Translations under genes and position numbers: made by a program
The notes under the pieces: model-generated
The model's database searches: none
What the model saw: the letters and a program-made list of their open reading frames with translations, nothing else
Told to the model about the DNA's origin: nothing
Assembly (NCBI GenBank): GCA_031261485.1
Contig: JAISJO010000068.1
Span: forward strand, 28,414-92,413
DNA from: Propionibacteriaceae bacterium
GTDB lineage: Bacteria; Actinomycetota; Actinomycetes; Propionibacteriales; Propionibacteriaceae
Reading direction: 5' to 3'
Length of the DNA stretch: 64,000 nucleotides
Shown: piece after piece, positions 42,974 to 51,563 of the stretch
Numbering within the stretch: position 1 is the stretch's first letter
Layout: every line of letters begins with the position of its first letter

Positions 42974-44050
42974 ATGTCTGAATCATGGGGGTACACCCCG
43001 AGCGAACCGGTCCAGGAACCGGAGCAGTCCGAGCCGCTGTCCGCCGGGCCTGTCGATGCAGGTCAGGGGGGCGAAGTCGCAGCGGAAACTGGGGCGACTG
43101 CCGTCGAAGTGGCGACTGATGCCTTCAGCGCGGAACCGTCCGCAGCACCGTGGTCCACTCCGGTTGCCGAGGGAGCCGCCGAGGCGGTCGCGCCTGAGGC
43201 GGCGGAATCGGTCGTCCCCGATGTCGCGGTTGCGGAGACCTCTGATCCTTGGTCGGCCCCTGTTCCTGATTTTGGTGCGCCAGCAGTTCCTGACTTTGGT
43301 TCGGTGCCCGTGGCCGATTTCGGTTCGGCTTCGGTGGCGAGTTTTGATCAGGCGCCTGCGGTTCCAACGGACAGCTTTGGTGTAGCCTCAGCGCCGATTC
43401 CGGTGCCGACTTTCGATGCTGCGCCCGCACCGTACACGCCCCCTGAGCCGTCGGTGTACACCCCGGTCGACCCTGCGGCGTACACCCCTGCTCCCAATCC
43501 CTTTGATGTGTCGTCCGCGACTGCTACCCCCTTGGGCGGGGATGCGGCTCAGGCGACGGGTTACCAGGATGCAGCGCAGACTCCATGGCAGCCGACTCCT
43601 GCTCCCGCCCCCCAGCCTGGCACGGCGTATGCCTGGGCACCGGATCCTGCCACTGCGCAAGCCACACCGCCTCAGGGATACCCTGTGTACAACGCTGGTG
43701 CGCCCCAAGCTGGCTATACTGCGGCGCAGTACCCGGAGCCCTATGTCGGCTCGGCGGCTGCGGTGCAGAACCTGGTTCCCGGCCAAGTGGTACAAACCGC
43801 ATTTGGTCCGATCATGGTGGGCCAGAAGTCCAAGTTGGCAGCGGGCCTCCTCGGAATCTTCTTGGGCAGTCTTGGCATCGGTCGCTTCTATCGCGGATTC
43901 ACGGGTCTCGGCGTCGCACAACTCGCTGTAACTATTGTTACCTGCGGTGTGGGTGCCTTGTGGGGTTTCATTGAAGGAATCATGGTTCTTGTAGCGCAGC
44001 CGGGCACTGACATGTCCAAAGACGCACAGGGCTACCTCATGTCCAGCTAG
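42974..44050 (+). CDS. TM2 domain protein with long Pro/Ala/Tyr-rich N-terminal region
   Basis: 358 residues. The first 265 are low-complexity, rich in Pro, Ala and acidic residues with repeats such as PDFG, YTPVDPAAYTPAP and PYVGSAA. The C-terminal 70 residues are a TM2 domain: QKSKLAAGLLGIFLGSLGIGRFY, then a second helix with TCGVGALWGFIEGI. TM2 proteins are small membrane proteins of unknown role. The ATG is 2 nt after the aminotransferase stop. Confidence 0.85.
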   Translation: MSESWGYTPSEPVQEPEQSEPLSAGPVDAGQGGEVAAETGATAVEVATDAFSAEPSAAPWSTPVAEGAAEAVAPEAAESVVPDVAVAETSDPWSAPVPDFGAPAVPDFGSVPVADFGSASVASFDQAPAVPTDSFGVASAPIPVPTFDAAPAPYTPPEPSVYTPVDPAAYTPAPNPFDVSSATATPLGGDAAQATGYQDAAQTPWQPTPAPAPQPGTAYAWAPDPATAQATPPQGYPVYNAGAPQAGYTAAQYPEPYVGSAAAVQNLVPGQVVQTAFGPIMVGQKSKLAAGLLGIFLGSLGIGRFYRGFTGLGVAQLAVTIVTCGVGALWGFIEGIMVLVAQPGTDMSKDAQGYLMSS

Positions 44051-44110
44051 GCTGAGCCCTTTGGCCATCCCCTAGATTCTGCGAAGTCGCGCGGATAGGG
44101 GCGGACAAAA

Positions 44111-44150
44111 GAGGGACGGTGTGTCGCTCCGTGTCTTTGTCTTGTCCCTC
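44111..44150. terminator. Candidate bidirectional terminator between TM2 gene and mnmA
   Basis: GAGGGAC (44111-44117) and GTCCCTC (44144-44150) are complementary, with the right arm overlapping the mnmA stop. A second stem CCCCTA/TAGGGG lies at 44069-44101. The convergent genes on both sides fit a shared terminator. Confidence 0.4.
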
Positions 44151-45234
44151 ACCCAGTTGTATCGATAGTGGCACTGCCCAAAACGCGCGTGCCCTGGTAG
44201 AAGACTGCCGTCTGACCAGGGGCAACACCGTACACAGGCTCGTCTAGTTCGGCGGAAATCCCACTCGGAGTGAGGCTGAGAAGACCGGGCACTTCGCGCG
44301 CGTGAGCACGCACTTGGACCGAGACTTCCGAACCACTCCCCTCGACAGGGGGTGTCTCATCGCACCACAGGGGCTTGACGCCCGTGAGTCTGTCCACCCT
44401 CAGGGCGTCATGACTACCGACAACAACCTTGCGGCCTGTCGTGTCCAGGCCAACGACGTATCTTGGTTTTCCATCGGCGGCGGGCCGACCAAGCCTCAGT
44501 CCTTTGCGTTGGCCGATGGTGTACGTGAAGGTCCCTTGGTGACTCCCCAGAACCGCGCCCTGCTCGTCCACGATGTCGCCGGGCGCGTATCCCAGCTTGT
44601 CATGGAGGTAATCGGCGGTGTCGCCCTCCGGGATGAAGCAGATGTCGTACGAGTCCGGCTTGTGGGCAGTCCTCAATCCGCGCGACTCAGCTTCGGCACG
44701 GACCTCGGCTTTGACGCAATCGCCAAGAGGGAAGTAAGCATGGCGCAACTGTTCCTGTGTCATGACTCCCAAGACGTACGACTGGTCCTTGGCCTCGTCG
44801 ATTCCACGGTGCAACTCGGCCACACCATCGGGTCGCGTGACGAGGCGAGCGTAATGTCCAGTGACCACCCCATCAAAGCCAAGCGACAATGCCCTATCGC
44901 TCAGTGCAGCGAACTTGATTCGTTCGTTGCAGCGCAAACAAGGGTTGGGGGTACGTCCTGCGCGGTACTCAGAAAGGAAGTCCTCGACGACCTCTGTATG
45001 GAAGGCTTCGGAAAAGTCCCAGACGTAAAACGGGATTCCCAAGACATCGGCCACTCGGCGAGCGTCATTGGCGTCCTCCAGCGAGCAACAGCCGCGCGAG
45101 CCAGTGCGGTACGTCAGAGGATTGCGTGACAAGGCCAAATGGATGGCCGTCACCTCGTGTCCGGCATCCACCATGCGGGCCGCAGCCACAGAAGAATCCA
45201 CCCCGCCCGACAGTGCGGCGATCACTCGGGCCAT
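44149..45234 (-). CDS. mnmA: tRNA-specific 2-thiouridylase
   Basis: 361 residues; adds sulfur to U34 of tRNA Lys, Glu and Gln. The PP-loop is ALSGGVDSSVAAA. The catalytic Cys pair is in NPCLRCNERIKF and SYDICFIPEGD. The C-terminal domains are present (EPVYGVAPGQTAVFYQG). The start lies 13 nt inside the cysteine desulfurase gene, so translation is coupled to the enzyme that supplies the persulfide. Confidence 0.97.
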   Translation of the reverse strand: MARVIAALSGGVDSSVAAARMVDAGHEVTAIHLALSRNPLTYRTGSRGCCSLEDANDARRVADVLGIPFYVWDFSEAFHTEVVEDFLSEYRAGRTPNPCLRCNERIKFAALSDRALSLGFDGVVTGHYARLVTRPDGVAELHRGIDEAKDQSYVLGVMTQEQLRHAYFPLGDCVKAEVRAEAESRGLRTAHKPDSYDICFIPEGDTADYLHDKLGYAPGDIVDEQGAVLGSHQGTFTYTIGQRKGLRLGRPAADGKPRYVVGLDTTGRKVVVGSHDALRVDRLTGVKPLWCDETPPVEGSGSEVSVQVRAHAREVPGLLSLTPSGISAELDEPVYGVAPGQTAVFYQGTRVLGSATIDTTG

Positions 45235-46502
45235 GATGGACCGCCTGCCTTTGCCGCCTGACCAAGAGCAACCGTGGTGGGGGGCAGGCCCACGACCTTA
45301 CCCATTCTCGACACCTGGGTCACGGCATCAGGCAATACTCGTGCGAGTTCGTCCACATCGGCCTGCGTGGAGGTCCACCCCAGCGAGAAGCGCAAGGCCG
45401 AGCGGGCGGTGGCTTCGTCGTACCCTATGGCCATCAGGACATGGCTGGGTTGTGTGACTCCTGCCGTGCATGCGGAGCCGGTCGACACTGAAACACCGAC
45501 TTGGTCTAGGACCATAAGAAGGGATTCGGCCGAGCAACCAGGGAAGAGCGCGCAGGTCGTGGTCGGGACGCGAGAGACGGCCTCACCCACGATGAGAGCG
45601 CCGATGCTTGTCAGAAGGGTTTCCAACCGGGAGTGCAGGGACTCCAGACGTGCGATTTCGGTGGTCAGGGAAGCGGGGACCTCCCGCACCGCAGCGGCGA
45701 AGGAAGCAACGAGAGGTGTCGGGATCGTCCCGGATCTCAGGCGGTATTCTTGGCCTCCACCGAATGTCGTGGGAGTTATCGGCGTGCCCCGTCGCAGGGC
45801 CAACGCCCCGATTCCGATAGGCCCGCCCAGTTTGTGCGCAGAGAAAGTCATTGCATCTGGGTAATCGAGGCTCTCTGCGGTTGGTGAGCTAGTGGCACCG
45901 GCGACCGAAGCATTGTACATTCCCGAGCCAATGAACCAAGGCCACAACCCGCCCACCGGCACCATGTCGGAATGGAAGGGGACACTAGCCTCACGGCTCG
46001 CCCGCGCGACCGCGTGTACCGGTTGTATCACTCCCGTTTCGTTGTTTGCACTCATGAGACTCACGACAGCCAAGGTAGCGGCGTGCTCGCGGATATAGGC
46101 AGCCACAGCGTCGCCATCCACAGCGCCGTTGTCGCCCATGGGCATGTACAAGACAGAGAACCCCTCTCTGACAAGGGATTGTGCAGCTTCCAAGACAGCG
46201 TGATGCTCAATCGGACTGAGCAGGACCTCCACGCGACCCGAATCGCCTTCCCTCCGGGCACGGGCGATTCCCATGACCGCCATGTTGTCGGCCTCGGTCC
46301 CCCCCGAAGTGAACAGAACATCGTGACTCGCCAACCCCAGGTAAGCGGCAATCGTCTCCCGCGACTCCTCAACGACCTTTCGGGCCGACCGCCCATCCGC
46401 ATGCAGCGACGAAGGATTACCCACGGCCCTGACCGCCTCGGCCCACGCGGCAATAGCCCCAGGCCGCATGGGCGTGGTCGCAGCGTGGTCGAAGTACGTC
46501 AC
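45222..46502 (-). CDS. Cysteine desulfurase (NifS/IscS family)
   Basis: 426 residues, PLP enzyme releasing sulfur from cysteine. The N-terminus is YFDHAATTPMRPGAI. The PLP-binding Lys is in FSAHKLGGPIGIGAL and the catalytic Cys is in STGSACTAGVTQPSHVL, the group II loop. The start is GTG at 46502, 6 nt after GACAAT with no Shine-Dalgarno. Its last 13 nt overlap mnmA. The family is about 390-400 residues; there is a short insert near residues 195-215 (PWFIGSGMYNASVAG) and an extended tail. Confidence 0.95.
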   Translation of the reverse strand: MTYFDHAATTPMRPGAIAAWAEAVRAVGNPSSLHADGRSARKVVEESRETIAAYLGLASHDVLFTSGGTEADNMAVMGIARARREGDSGRVEVLLSPIEHHAVLEAAQSLVREGFSVLYMPMGDNGAVDGDAVAAYIREHAATLAVVSLMSANNETGVIQPVHAVARASREASVPFHSDMVPVGGLWPWFIGSGMYNASVAGATSSPTAESLDYPDAMTFSAHKLGGPIGIGALALRRGTPITPTTFGGGQEYRLRSGTIPTPLVASFAAAVREVPASLTTEIARLESLHSRLETLLTSIGALIVGEAVSRVPTTTCALFPGCSAESLLMVLDQVGVSVSTGSACTAGVTQPSHVLMAIGYDEATARSALRFSLGWTSTQADVDELARVLPDAVTQVSRMGKVVGLPPTTVALGQAAKAGGPSWPE

Positions 46503-46508
46503 CCGTAC

Positions 46509-46514
46509 ATTGTC
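46509..46514 (-). promoter_or_regulatory. Leaderless -10 element of the cysteine desulfurase gene
   Basis: GACAAT on the minus strand ends 6 nt before the GTG at 46502. Confidence 0.4.
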
Positions 46515-46594
46515 CCATGGAGGAGAAGGGGACTACGCTCCCTTTGCTTATCGCGTAATATTGACCGCTGTGGGTTCGCCCAGGAAGGAGCGGT

Positions 46595-47860
46595 ATGGGT
46601 CGCGTTGTGCAGAAGTTCGGCGGGTCATCGGTCGCGGATGCCGAGAGCATCAAGCGTGTGGCGCGTCGGGTTGTGGCGACTCATAAGGCAGGCAACGATG
46701 TTGTTGTCGTCATTTCCGCGATGGGCGACACAACCGATGAGTTGCTGGACCTCGCCCACCAGGTGACACCCAACCCGCCTGGACGCGAACTGGACATGTT
46801 GTTGACCGCGGGTGAGCGCATGAGTGCTGCTCTCTTGGCGATGGCCATCAACGACATCGGGGCGCAAGCCCGCTCGTACACCGGGTCTCAGGCAGGCGTC
46901 ATCACGACCTCCAAGCACGGGGACGCCCGGATCATCGACATTACTCCTGGTCGTATCGAAAAGTCCCTTGAGAAGGGATTTATCGTCATTGTCGCTGGTT
47001 TCCAGGGAGTCAGCCAGGACACCAAAGACGTGACGACACTGGGACGTGGGGCTTCGGACACAACGGCAGTCGCGCTCGCTGGTGCCCTGGGCGCGCAGTA
47101 CTGTGAGATTTACACTGACGTCGACGGGGTGTTCACTGCCGACCCCCGCATCGTTCCCCAGGCCCGCCAGATTCCGACCCTCTCCTATGAAGAAATGCTG
47201 GAGATGGCCGCGTCGGGGACAAAGATTCTGCATCTGAGGTGCGTGGAATACGCCAGGCGAGAGTTGGTTCCGGTCCACGTCCGCTCCTCATTCTCCGACA
47301 AACCGGGCACCTGGATTTCAGCGCTAGACGAAGGAAACTCAATGGAAGCCGCCATCATTTCGGGCATCGCCCACGACCGTTCCGAAGCCAAAATTACTGT
47401 TGCCTCGGTTCCAGACACTGTCGGTAAGGCTGCACGTATCTTCTCCATCATTGCCGAGAAGGACATCAACATTGACATGGTCGTGCAGAATGTCGCGGTC
47501 GGGGGCAACACCACAGCGATTTCATTTACGCTCCCCGACGCTGACCGCCCCAAAGCGATGGAGGCGCTGGAAGCAGCCAAGGAGGAGATCGGTTTCTCCC
47601 ACATGACTTTCGACGACGCAATCGGCAAGGTTTCGGTCATCGGTGTCGGTATGAGGACGCACCCCGGCGTGACAGCCACTTTCTTTGACGCGCTCGCCGA
47701 GGCCGGAATCAATATCCTCATGATTTCCACCTCGGAAATTCGTATCTCGGTCGTCATTGCCGAAAAGGACATTGACCAGGCAGTACGTGTGGCGCACACC
47801 GCTTTCGGATTCGACTCTGACACGGGCGAGGCAGTCGTGTACGGCGGTACTGGTCGCTGA
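46595..47860 (+). CDS. lysC: Aspartokinase, alpha subunit
   Basis: 421 residues; phosphorylates aspartate as the first step to lysine, threonine and methionine. The kinase signature is [11 protein letters not shown], with the substrate region [18 protein letters not shown]. The regulatory half has two ACT domains ([41 protein letters not shown]). The Shine-Dalgarno is GGAAGGAGC. The length and internal start match the overlapping alpha/beta organisation known in Corynebacterium. The asd gene usually adjacent is absent. Confidence 0.97.
   Translation: MGRVVQKFGGSSVADAESIKRVARRVVATHKAGNDVVVVISAMGDTTDELLDLAHQVTPNPPGRELDMLLTAGERMSAALLAMAINDIGAQARSYTGSQAGVITTSKHGDARIIDITPGRIEKSLEKGFIVIVAGFQGVSQDTKDVTTLGRGASDTTAVALAGALGAQYCEIYTDVDGVFTADPRIVPQARQIPTLSYEEMLEMAASGTKILHLRCVEYARRELVPVHVRSSFSDKPGTWISALDEGNSMEAAIISGIAHDRSEAKITVASVPDTVGKAARIFSIIAEKDINIDMVVQNVAVGGNTTAISFTLPDADRPKAMEALEAAKEEIGFSHMTFDDAIGKVSVIGVGMRTHPGVTATFFDALAEAGINILMISTSEIRISVVIAEKDIDQAVRVAHTAFGFDSDTGEAVVYGGTGR
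47342..47860 (+). CDS. Aspartokinase beta subunit from an internal start
   Basis: An in-frame ATG at 47342 is preceded by GAAGGAAAC at proper spacing. It would give 172 residues covering both ACT domains, the same length as the regulatory beta subunit of Corynebacterium aspartokinase, which forms an alpha2beta2 enzyme. The internal start is inferred from sequence. Confidence 0.5.
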   Translation: MEAAIISGIAHDRSEAKITVASVPDTVGKAARIFSIIAEKDINIDMVVQNVAVGGNTTAISFTLPDADRPKAMEALEAAKEEIGFSHMTFDDAIGKVSVIGVGMRTHPGVTATFFDALAEAGINILMISTSEIRISVVIAEKDIDQAVRVAHTAFGFDSDTGEAVVYGGTGR

Positions 47861-47951
47861 GTTCAAGGCCGCAAAGCAACCCTCTGGGTGTGTGTCCCGA
47901 CGCACTTTCACCGCGCACCACTAGACTGGGGTCGTACCGACAGGAGACCCC

Positions 47952-49070
47952 ATGAAGCGCATACTATTCTTGTTCTCTGACACGGGCGGAGGACATCGAG
48001 CCTCGGCCAACGCCATCATTGAAGGTTTGGAGTTGGAGTACCCCGGCCAGTACGAAACGCAAATGGTTGATTTCCTGCGTTACTATTCCCCGCCCCCGCT
48101 GAAGTACTCCCCAGAGATCTACCCACCGCTGGCCAAGATGAAATTGGTGTGGAAAGGGGCCTATGCGGCGAGCAACGGTCTCAAGCGGAATCAGTTCGTC
48201 AACCACGTGTCTTACCCCGCCATGGCTCACCTCTCGAAGAAACTGATTGAGGAAAATCCGGCGGACATCATTGTCTCGGTTCATCACTTCGCCAACTGGA
48301 TCATCCCCAGGGCCATGAAGCGCAACCCCACTCCCTTCGTGACCGTCGTCACCGACATGGTGTCCACACATGCCATTTGGTATTCCCCTACGGCAGACCT
48401 GATCATTGTTCCCACGATGCAGGCTCGAAACAGGGGTATCCGCTTCGGTATCGAACCGGATAAGTTGGTTGTCATCGGGCAACCTGTGTCGCCTGTGTTC
48501 TCCCAAGACATCGGGCCCAAGGAGAAACTGCGCGCTGACCTCGGATGGGAGCCGGATCGTCCAGTCGCTCTGCTGGTTGGAGGCGGAGACGGCATGGGAC
48601 CCCTGCGCAAGTTGGTACGCTCCATCAATGAAGCAGAATTGCCCGTTACGCTTGCTGTGATTTGCGGACGCAATGAGACCTTGGCCCATGACTTGGAATC
48701 CTTGGAGTGGAAGATCCCCCATCACATTTACGGTTTCACGACGGAAATGCCGAAGTATATGAAAGCGGCGGACATCTTCGTGACGAAAGCTGGTCCGGGG
48801 TCGGTCTCTGAGGCGTTCATCTGCGGATTGCCGATTGTGATGTACTCCTGCATGCCCGGTCAAGAAGAGGGCAATGTCGATTACGTTCTGGACGGCGGTG
48901 CGGGCATCTGGGCCCCCAAAGCGAAGTCCACAGTCGAAGCCGTCAGGCAACTAGCAACGGACCACGCGATGCGAAAGGAGTACGCCACCGCGAGTGCGAA
49001 CCTGGCGCGCCCCGATGCGGCGCGCGGAATCGCCAGGGCAATCGTCGGCCAATTGGAAGCGTCGGGGTAG
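47952..49070 (+). CDS. Glycolipid-type glycosyltransferase (MGDG synthase/GT28 family)
   Basis: 372 residues. The N-terminal MGDG-synthase domain begins RILFLFSDTGGGHRASANAIIEGL with the GGGH acceptor loop. The C-terminal GT28 domain shows LLVGGGDGMGPL, the sugar-nucleotide site VTKAGPGSVSEAFICGLPIV and PGQEEGN. It probably transfers a hexose to diacylglycerol on the inner face of the membrane. The Shine-Dalgarno is ACAGGAGA. The exact sugar and acceptor are not known. Confidence 0.9.
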   Translation: MKRILFLFSDTGGGHRASANAIIEGLELEYPGQYETQMVDFLRYYSPPPLKYSPEIYPPLAKMKLVWKGAYAASNGLKRNQFVNHVSYPAMAHLSKKLIEENPADIIVSVHHFANWIIPRAMKRNPTPFVTVVTDMVSTHAIWYSPTADLIIVPTMQARNRGIRFGIEPDKLVVIGQPVSPVFSQDIGPKEKLRADLGWEPDRPVALLVGGGDGMGPLRKLVRSINEAELPVTLAVICGRNETLAHDLESLEWKIPHHIYGFTTEMPKYMKAADIFVTKAGPGSVSEAFICGLPIVMYSCMPGQEEGNVDYVLDGGAGIWAPKAKSTVEAVRQLATDHAMRKEYATASANLARPDAARGIARAIVGQLEASG

Positions 49071-49093
49071 GGCTGGATGTGGTGAGCGTGCGC

Positions 49094-49179
49094 ATGAGGC
49101 TTCCTTCTTGAGCTCGCTCACGGAATTGTCTGCGCCAATTCCTGCGCTGCCGTTTTACGCTCCAAGAATGAAGCCTCAT
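49094..49179. repeat. 86-bp hairpin structure downstream of glycosyltransferase gene
   Basis: Arms 49094-49110 and 49163-49179 match at 16 of 17 positions, and a nested perfect stem GGAATTG/CAATTCC lies at 49122-49128 and 49136-49142. It sits between convergent genes, so it may be a terminator, but its size and nested form exceed what termination needs. Confidence 0.65.
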
Positions 49180-49206
49180 CCACACGCTTGTGCGAGCATC
49201 GTCTGA

Positions 49207-49887
49207 CTAAGACGCGATCCAATACGTCTGAATGTGCTGGTTCTCGCGCGGCACGACGAAGCGGTCCCGCGCGTACTCTTTGACCATTTTGGCGATATGG
49301 CGTTCGCCGCCCGCCCACAGGAAGCAATTGTTCGGGTCGAGGTCGGCGCTGGCCTGGTCGAGTATTGCTTCGGTGAGAGCGTCAACCCACGTCAGGCGGG
49401 TGTTCTCCCTGGTCTTCAGGGGGATGAGGTCGTGGTCAGGATGGCCGTCTTCGAGGATGACGGTGGTGGCCATATCGGGCGACAGGGACCCGAGGAAAGA
49501 GGAGATGGCCGGGATGGCGGTCGTGTCGGCAATGAACAAGGCATGAGTAACCTCAGGAACCACGACATGGTAAGGGGGTTCGCTCACCGCCACTGTGTCT
49601 CCCGGTTGCGCGGTCTGGGCGAAATGGCAGCCGGGGCCGGCAGGTTCGTGGAGGACGAACTCGAAAGAGAACGACGTGTCCGTGATGTCGTGCAGGGTGT
49701 ACATCCGTTGTGCGGTCCCGGACCCGTCCAAGGTGGGAACAGCGAGCAGGAGGTACGCCCCAGGCGCCGGGTCATACGTTTCGAAGAGCCCCTTCGGGTC
49801 CACTGTCACCCGTCGATACCAAGGTGTAATGTCCGCAGCGGACATGACTTCGACGACATGGTCTTTGATACGGGGGCGAGCATCCAT
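49207..49887 (-). CDS. Siderophore-interacting protein (FAD-binding ferric-chelate reductase)
   Basis: 226 residues, ViuB/SIP family, reducing imported ferric siderophores in the cytoplasm. The FAD-binding signature is RMYTLHDI, followed by GPGCHFAQTAQPGDTV. The NAD(P)H part has HALFIADTTAIPAISSFL and FLWAGGERHIAKMVKEYARD. It is slightly shorter than the usual 250-280 residues. No siderophore uptake genes are adjacent. The ATG lies 6 nt after AAGAAT with no Shine-Dalgarno. Confidence 0.88.
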   Translation of the reverse strand: MDARPRIKDHVVEVMSAADITPWYRRVTVDPKGLFETYDPAPGAYLLLAVPTLDGSGTAQRMYTLHDITDTSFSFEFVLHEPAGPGCHFAQTAQPGDTVAVSEPPYHVVVPEVTHALFIADTTAIPAISSFLGSLSPDMATTVILEDGHPDHDLIPLKTRENTRLTWVDALTEAILDQASADLDPNNCFLWAGGERHIAKMVKEYARDRFVVPRENQHIQTYWIAS

Positions 49888-49893
49888 GGGACC

Positions 49894-49899
49894 ATTCTT
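49894..49899 (-). promoter_or_regulatory. Leaderless -10 element of the SIP gene
   Basis: AAGAAT on the minus strand ends 6 nt before the ATG at 49887. Confidence 0.4.
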
Positions 49900-49911
49900 G
49901 CACGGGCGGGC

Positions 49912-50009
49912 GGCGCAACCTCACCAGTCGTGTACAGACCAGAGATCCTGCGACTGCGCGCAGGATGACGGCGGCGGGACGGCGCAACCTCACCAGTCGT
50001 GTACAGACC
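49912..50009. repeat. 29-bp direct repeats flanking a REP-like hairpin
   Basis: The same 29 bp occur at 49912-49940 and 49981-50009, starting GGCGCAACCTCACCAGTCG. Between them is the hairpin ATCCTGCG/CGCAGGAT (49944-49951 and 49959-49966). The second copy encodes the last codons and stop of the mannonate dehydratase gene, so the gene's 3' end has been duplicated downstream. Confidence 0.8.
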
Positions 50010-51198
50010 CGTCGAGTCGTCGCGCCACGGGGAGGTACTTCGGCGCATACTCAAACTTTGCCGCCACCTCTTCGTCGTAGTCAATGCCCAAACCGGGGAC
50101 CTCGCTCGGATGCAGATAGCCGTCCTCGTACGTCGGTCCGCCGTGGAAGACGTCGGCGACGAGGTCGGGGTAACCCATGTACTCCTGGATGCCGAAGTTG
50201 GGGATGGCCATGTCGAGGTGGATCGCGGCAGCCTGGCCTACTGGTGAAATATCGGATGGCCCGTGGGAACCCGAGCGAACCTGGTACAACTCCGCGAACG
50301 AGAAGACTTTCTTCATGTGTGTGATGCCGCCCGCGTGCGTCACGGACAAGCGAATGTAATCAATCAACTGCTCGCTGACAAGGTGTTGGATGTCCCAAAT
50401 CGAACTGAGGACCTCGCCGACGGCCACGGGGGTCGTCGTGTGGGAGCGGATGAGTCGGAAGGATTCCTGGTTGTCCGCTGGGGTGGGGTCTTCCATCCAG
50501 AACAGTTTCACGTCCTCGACACTGCGTCCGAACCGAGCGGCCTCCATGGGCGTCAACCGGTGGTGAACGTCGTGCAGGAGATGGAAGTCGAAACCGAATT
50601 GCTCGCGGACCTTGGCCAGGTAAGTTGGCGCGAAATTGAGGTAGGCCTCGGTGCTCCACGACTGCTCCTCGGGCAGGGACGTGCTGGCGGGTTCATAGTA
50701 TTTCCCATGCTTGACCCCGTAGGTCCCTTCGACTCCGGGCACAGCGGTTTGTGCGCGAATGGCCTTGAAACCACGTTCTTTCACAGCAGCGATGTCGTCC
50801 ATGAGCGAGCCGATGTCCGTGCCGGACGCATGGGTGTACACCAGCACACCGTCTCGCGCGGCACCGCCGAGCAACTGGTACACGGGCAGGCCCGCCACCT
50901 TACCTTTGATGTCCCACAGCGCCATGTCCACCGCCGCGATGGCCGTCATCGTGATGGGCCCTTTGCGCCAGTACACCCCACGAAACAGGTAATTCCACAT
51001 GTCCTCTATCCGCGCCGAATCCCGACCGATGAGCAGGGGAGCGATGTGGTCGCGGAGATAGGACGCCACCGCCAGTTCTCGCCCGTTCAAGGTCGCGTCC
51101 CCCCAGCCGACAACACCGTCAACTGTTGTGATTTTCAGCGTGACGAAGTTTCGCGCCGGACAGGTGACCAAGACCTCGGCGCTCGCAATCGCATCCAT
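49990..51198 (-). CDS. D-mannonate dehydratase family protein (enolase superfamily)
   Basis: 402 residues, ManD type; converts D-mannonate to 2-keto-3-deoxygluconate in hexuronate breakdown. Metal ligands are in [20 protein letters not shown] and AVGEVLSSI. The ManD loop and tail are present ([21 protein letters not shown] and [11 protein letters not shown]). Some members dehydrate other sugar acids or are nearly inactive. The ATG at 51198 follows AAAGGAGC; the longer frame would read through repeat sequence. The beta-glucuronidase-like gene at 59232 may feed the same pathway. Confidence 0.93.
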   Translation of the reverse strand: MDAIASAEVLVTCPARNFVTLKITTVDGVVGWGDATLNGRELAVASYLRDHIAPLLIGRDSARIEDMWNYLFRGVYWRKGPITMTAIAAVDMALWDIKGKVAGLPVYQLLGGAARDGVLVYTHASGTDIGSLMDDIAAVKERGFKAIRAQTAVPGVEGTYGVKHGKYYEPASTSLPEEQSWSTEAYLNFAPTYLAKVREQFGFDFHLLHDVHHRLTPMEAARFGRSVEDVKLFWMEDPTPADNQESFRLIRSHTTTPVAVGEVLSSIWDIQHLVSEQLIDYIRLSVTHAGGITHMKKVFSFAELYQVRSGSHGPSDISPVGQAAAIHLDMAIPNFGIQEYMGYPDLVADVFHGGPTYEDGYLHPSEVPGLGIDYDEEVAAKFEYAPKYLPVARRLDGSVHDW

Positions 51199-51297
51199 CC
51201 TCTGCTCCTTTGGGAAGTGTGTGCGGCCAGGGTGCCAGTTTAGTGCTCGTCGCACCGTCGCCCTTCGCACTACCACTTCGCATGGCACAGGCTCCTC

Positions 51298-51531
51298 GCA
51301 GGGTCCAGCATCCAAGGCGGCGATCCCGTCCCGCGACTCTTGGGCTTGTCGTGCTGCTTGAGGTTGTAACACCCATCCTTGGCGCTGCGGTTTGCGCTTG
51401 TCAGACAGGGTGCCGCAGGGCGCAGTATCCAAATGGGCAGCCTATTCTTGCGGCCCCTCCCATCATGCCGGACGTAGTCACAGCATCCGTCCTTTAGGTT
51501 GGGGTTTTCCCTTGTCAGATAGGGCGCCTCA
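51298..51531 (-). repeat. Two tandem 117-bp repeats with a conserved reading frame
   Basis: Units 51298-51414 and 51415-51531. The best conserved parts are GCAGGG..CAG.ATCCAA at the start and CTTGTCAGA.AGGG.GCC at the end. Because 117 is 39 codons, the minus strand reads in one frame through both units, giving peptides that share KDGC, P.W.L.PA and AP.LT. It probably is a dispersed repeat; no start codon or ribosome site supports a gene. Confidence 0.65.
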
Positions 51532-51551
51532 GTTTTGTCGGGGGTGTCCTC

Positions 51552-51557
51552 TATGGT
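51552..51557 (+). promoter_or_regulatory. Leaderless -10 element of radA
   Basis: TATGGT ends 6 nt before the ATG at 51564. Confidence 0.5.
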
Positions 51558-51563
51558 CTGGGT

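Larger units (their letters stand above)
51199..51563. other. Intergenic region occupied by tandem repeats
   Basis: 365 bp between the divergent mannonate dehydratase and radA genes. Positions 51298-51531 are two copies of a 117-bp repeat. The rest holds both promoters; the radA -10 is at 51552. Confidence 0.7.

Noticed and set aside
51298..51531. CRISPR array
   Set aside because: Only two long diverged units exist, with no short identical repeats, spacers or cas genes.
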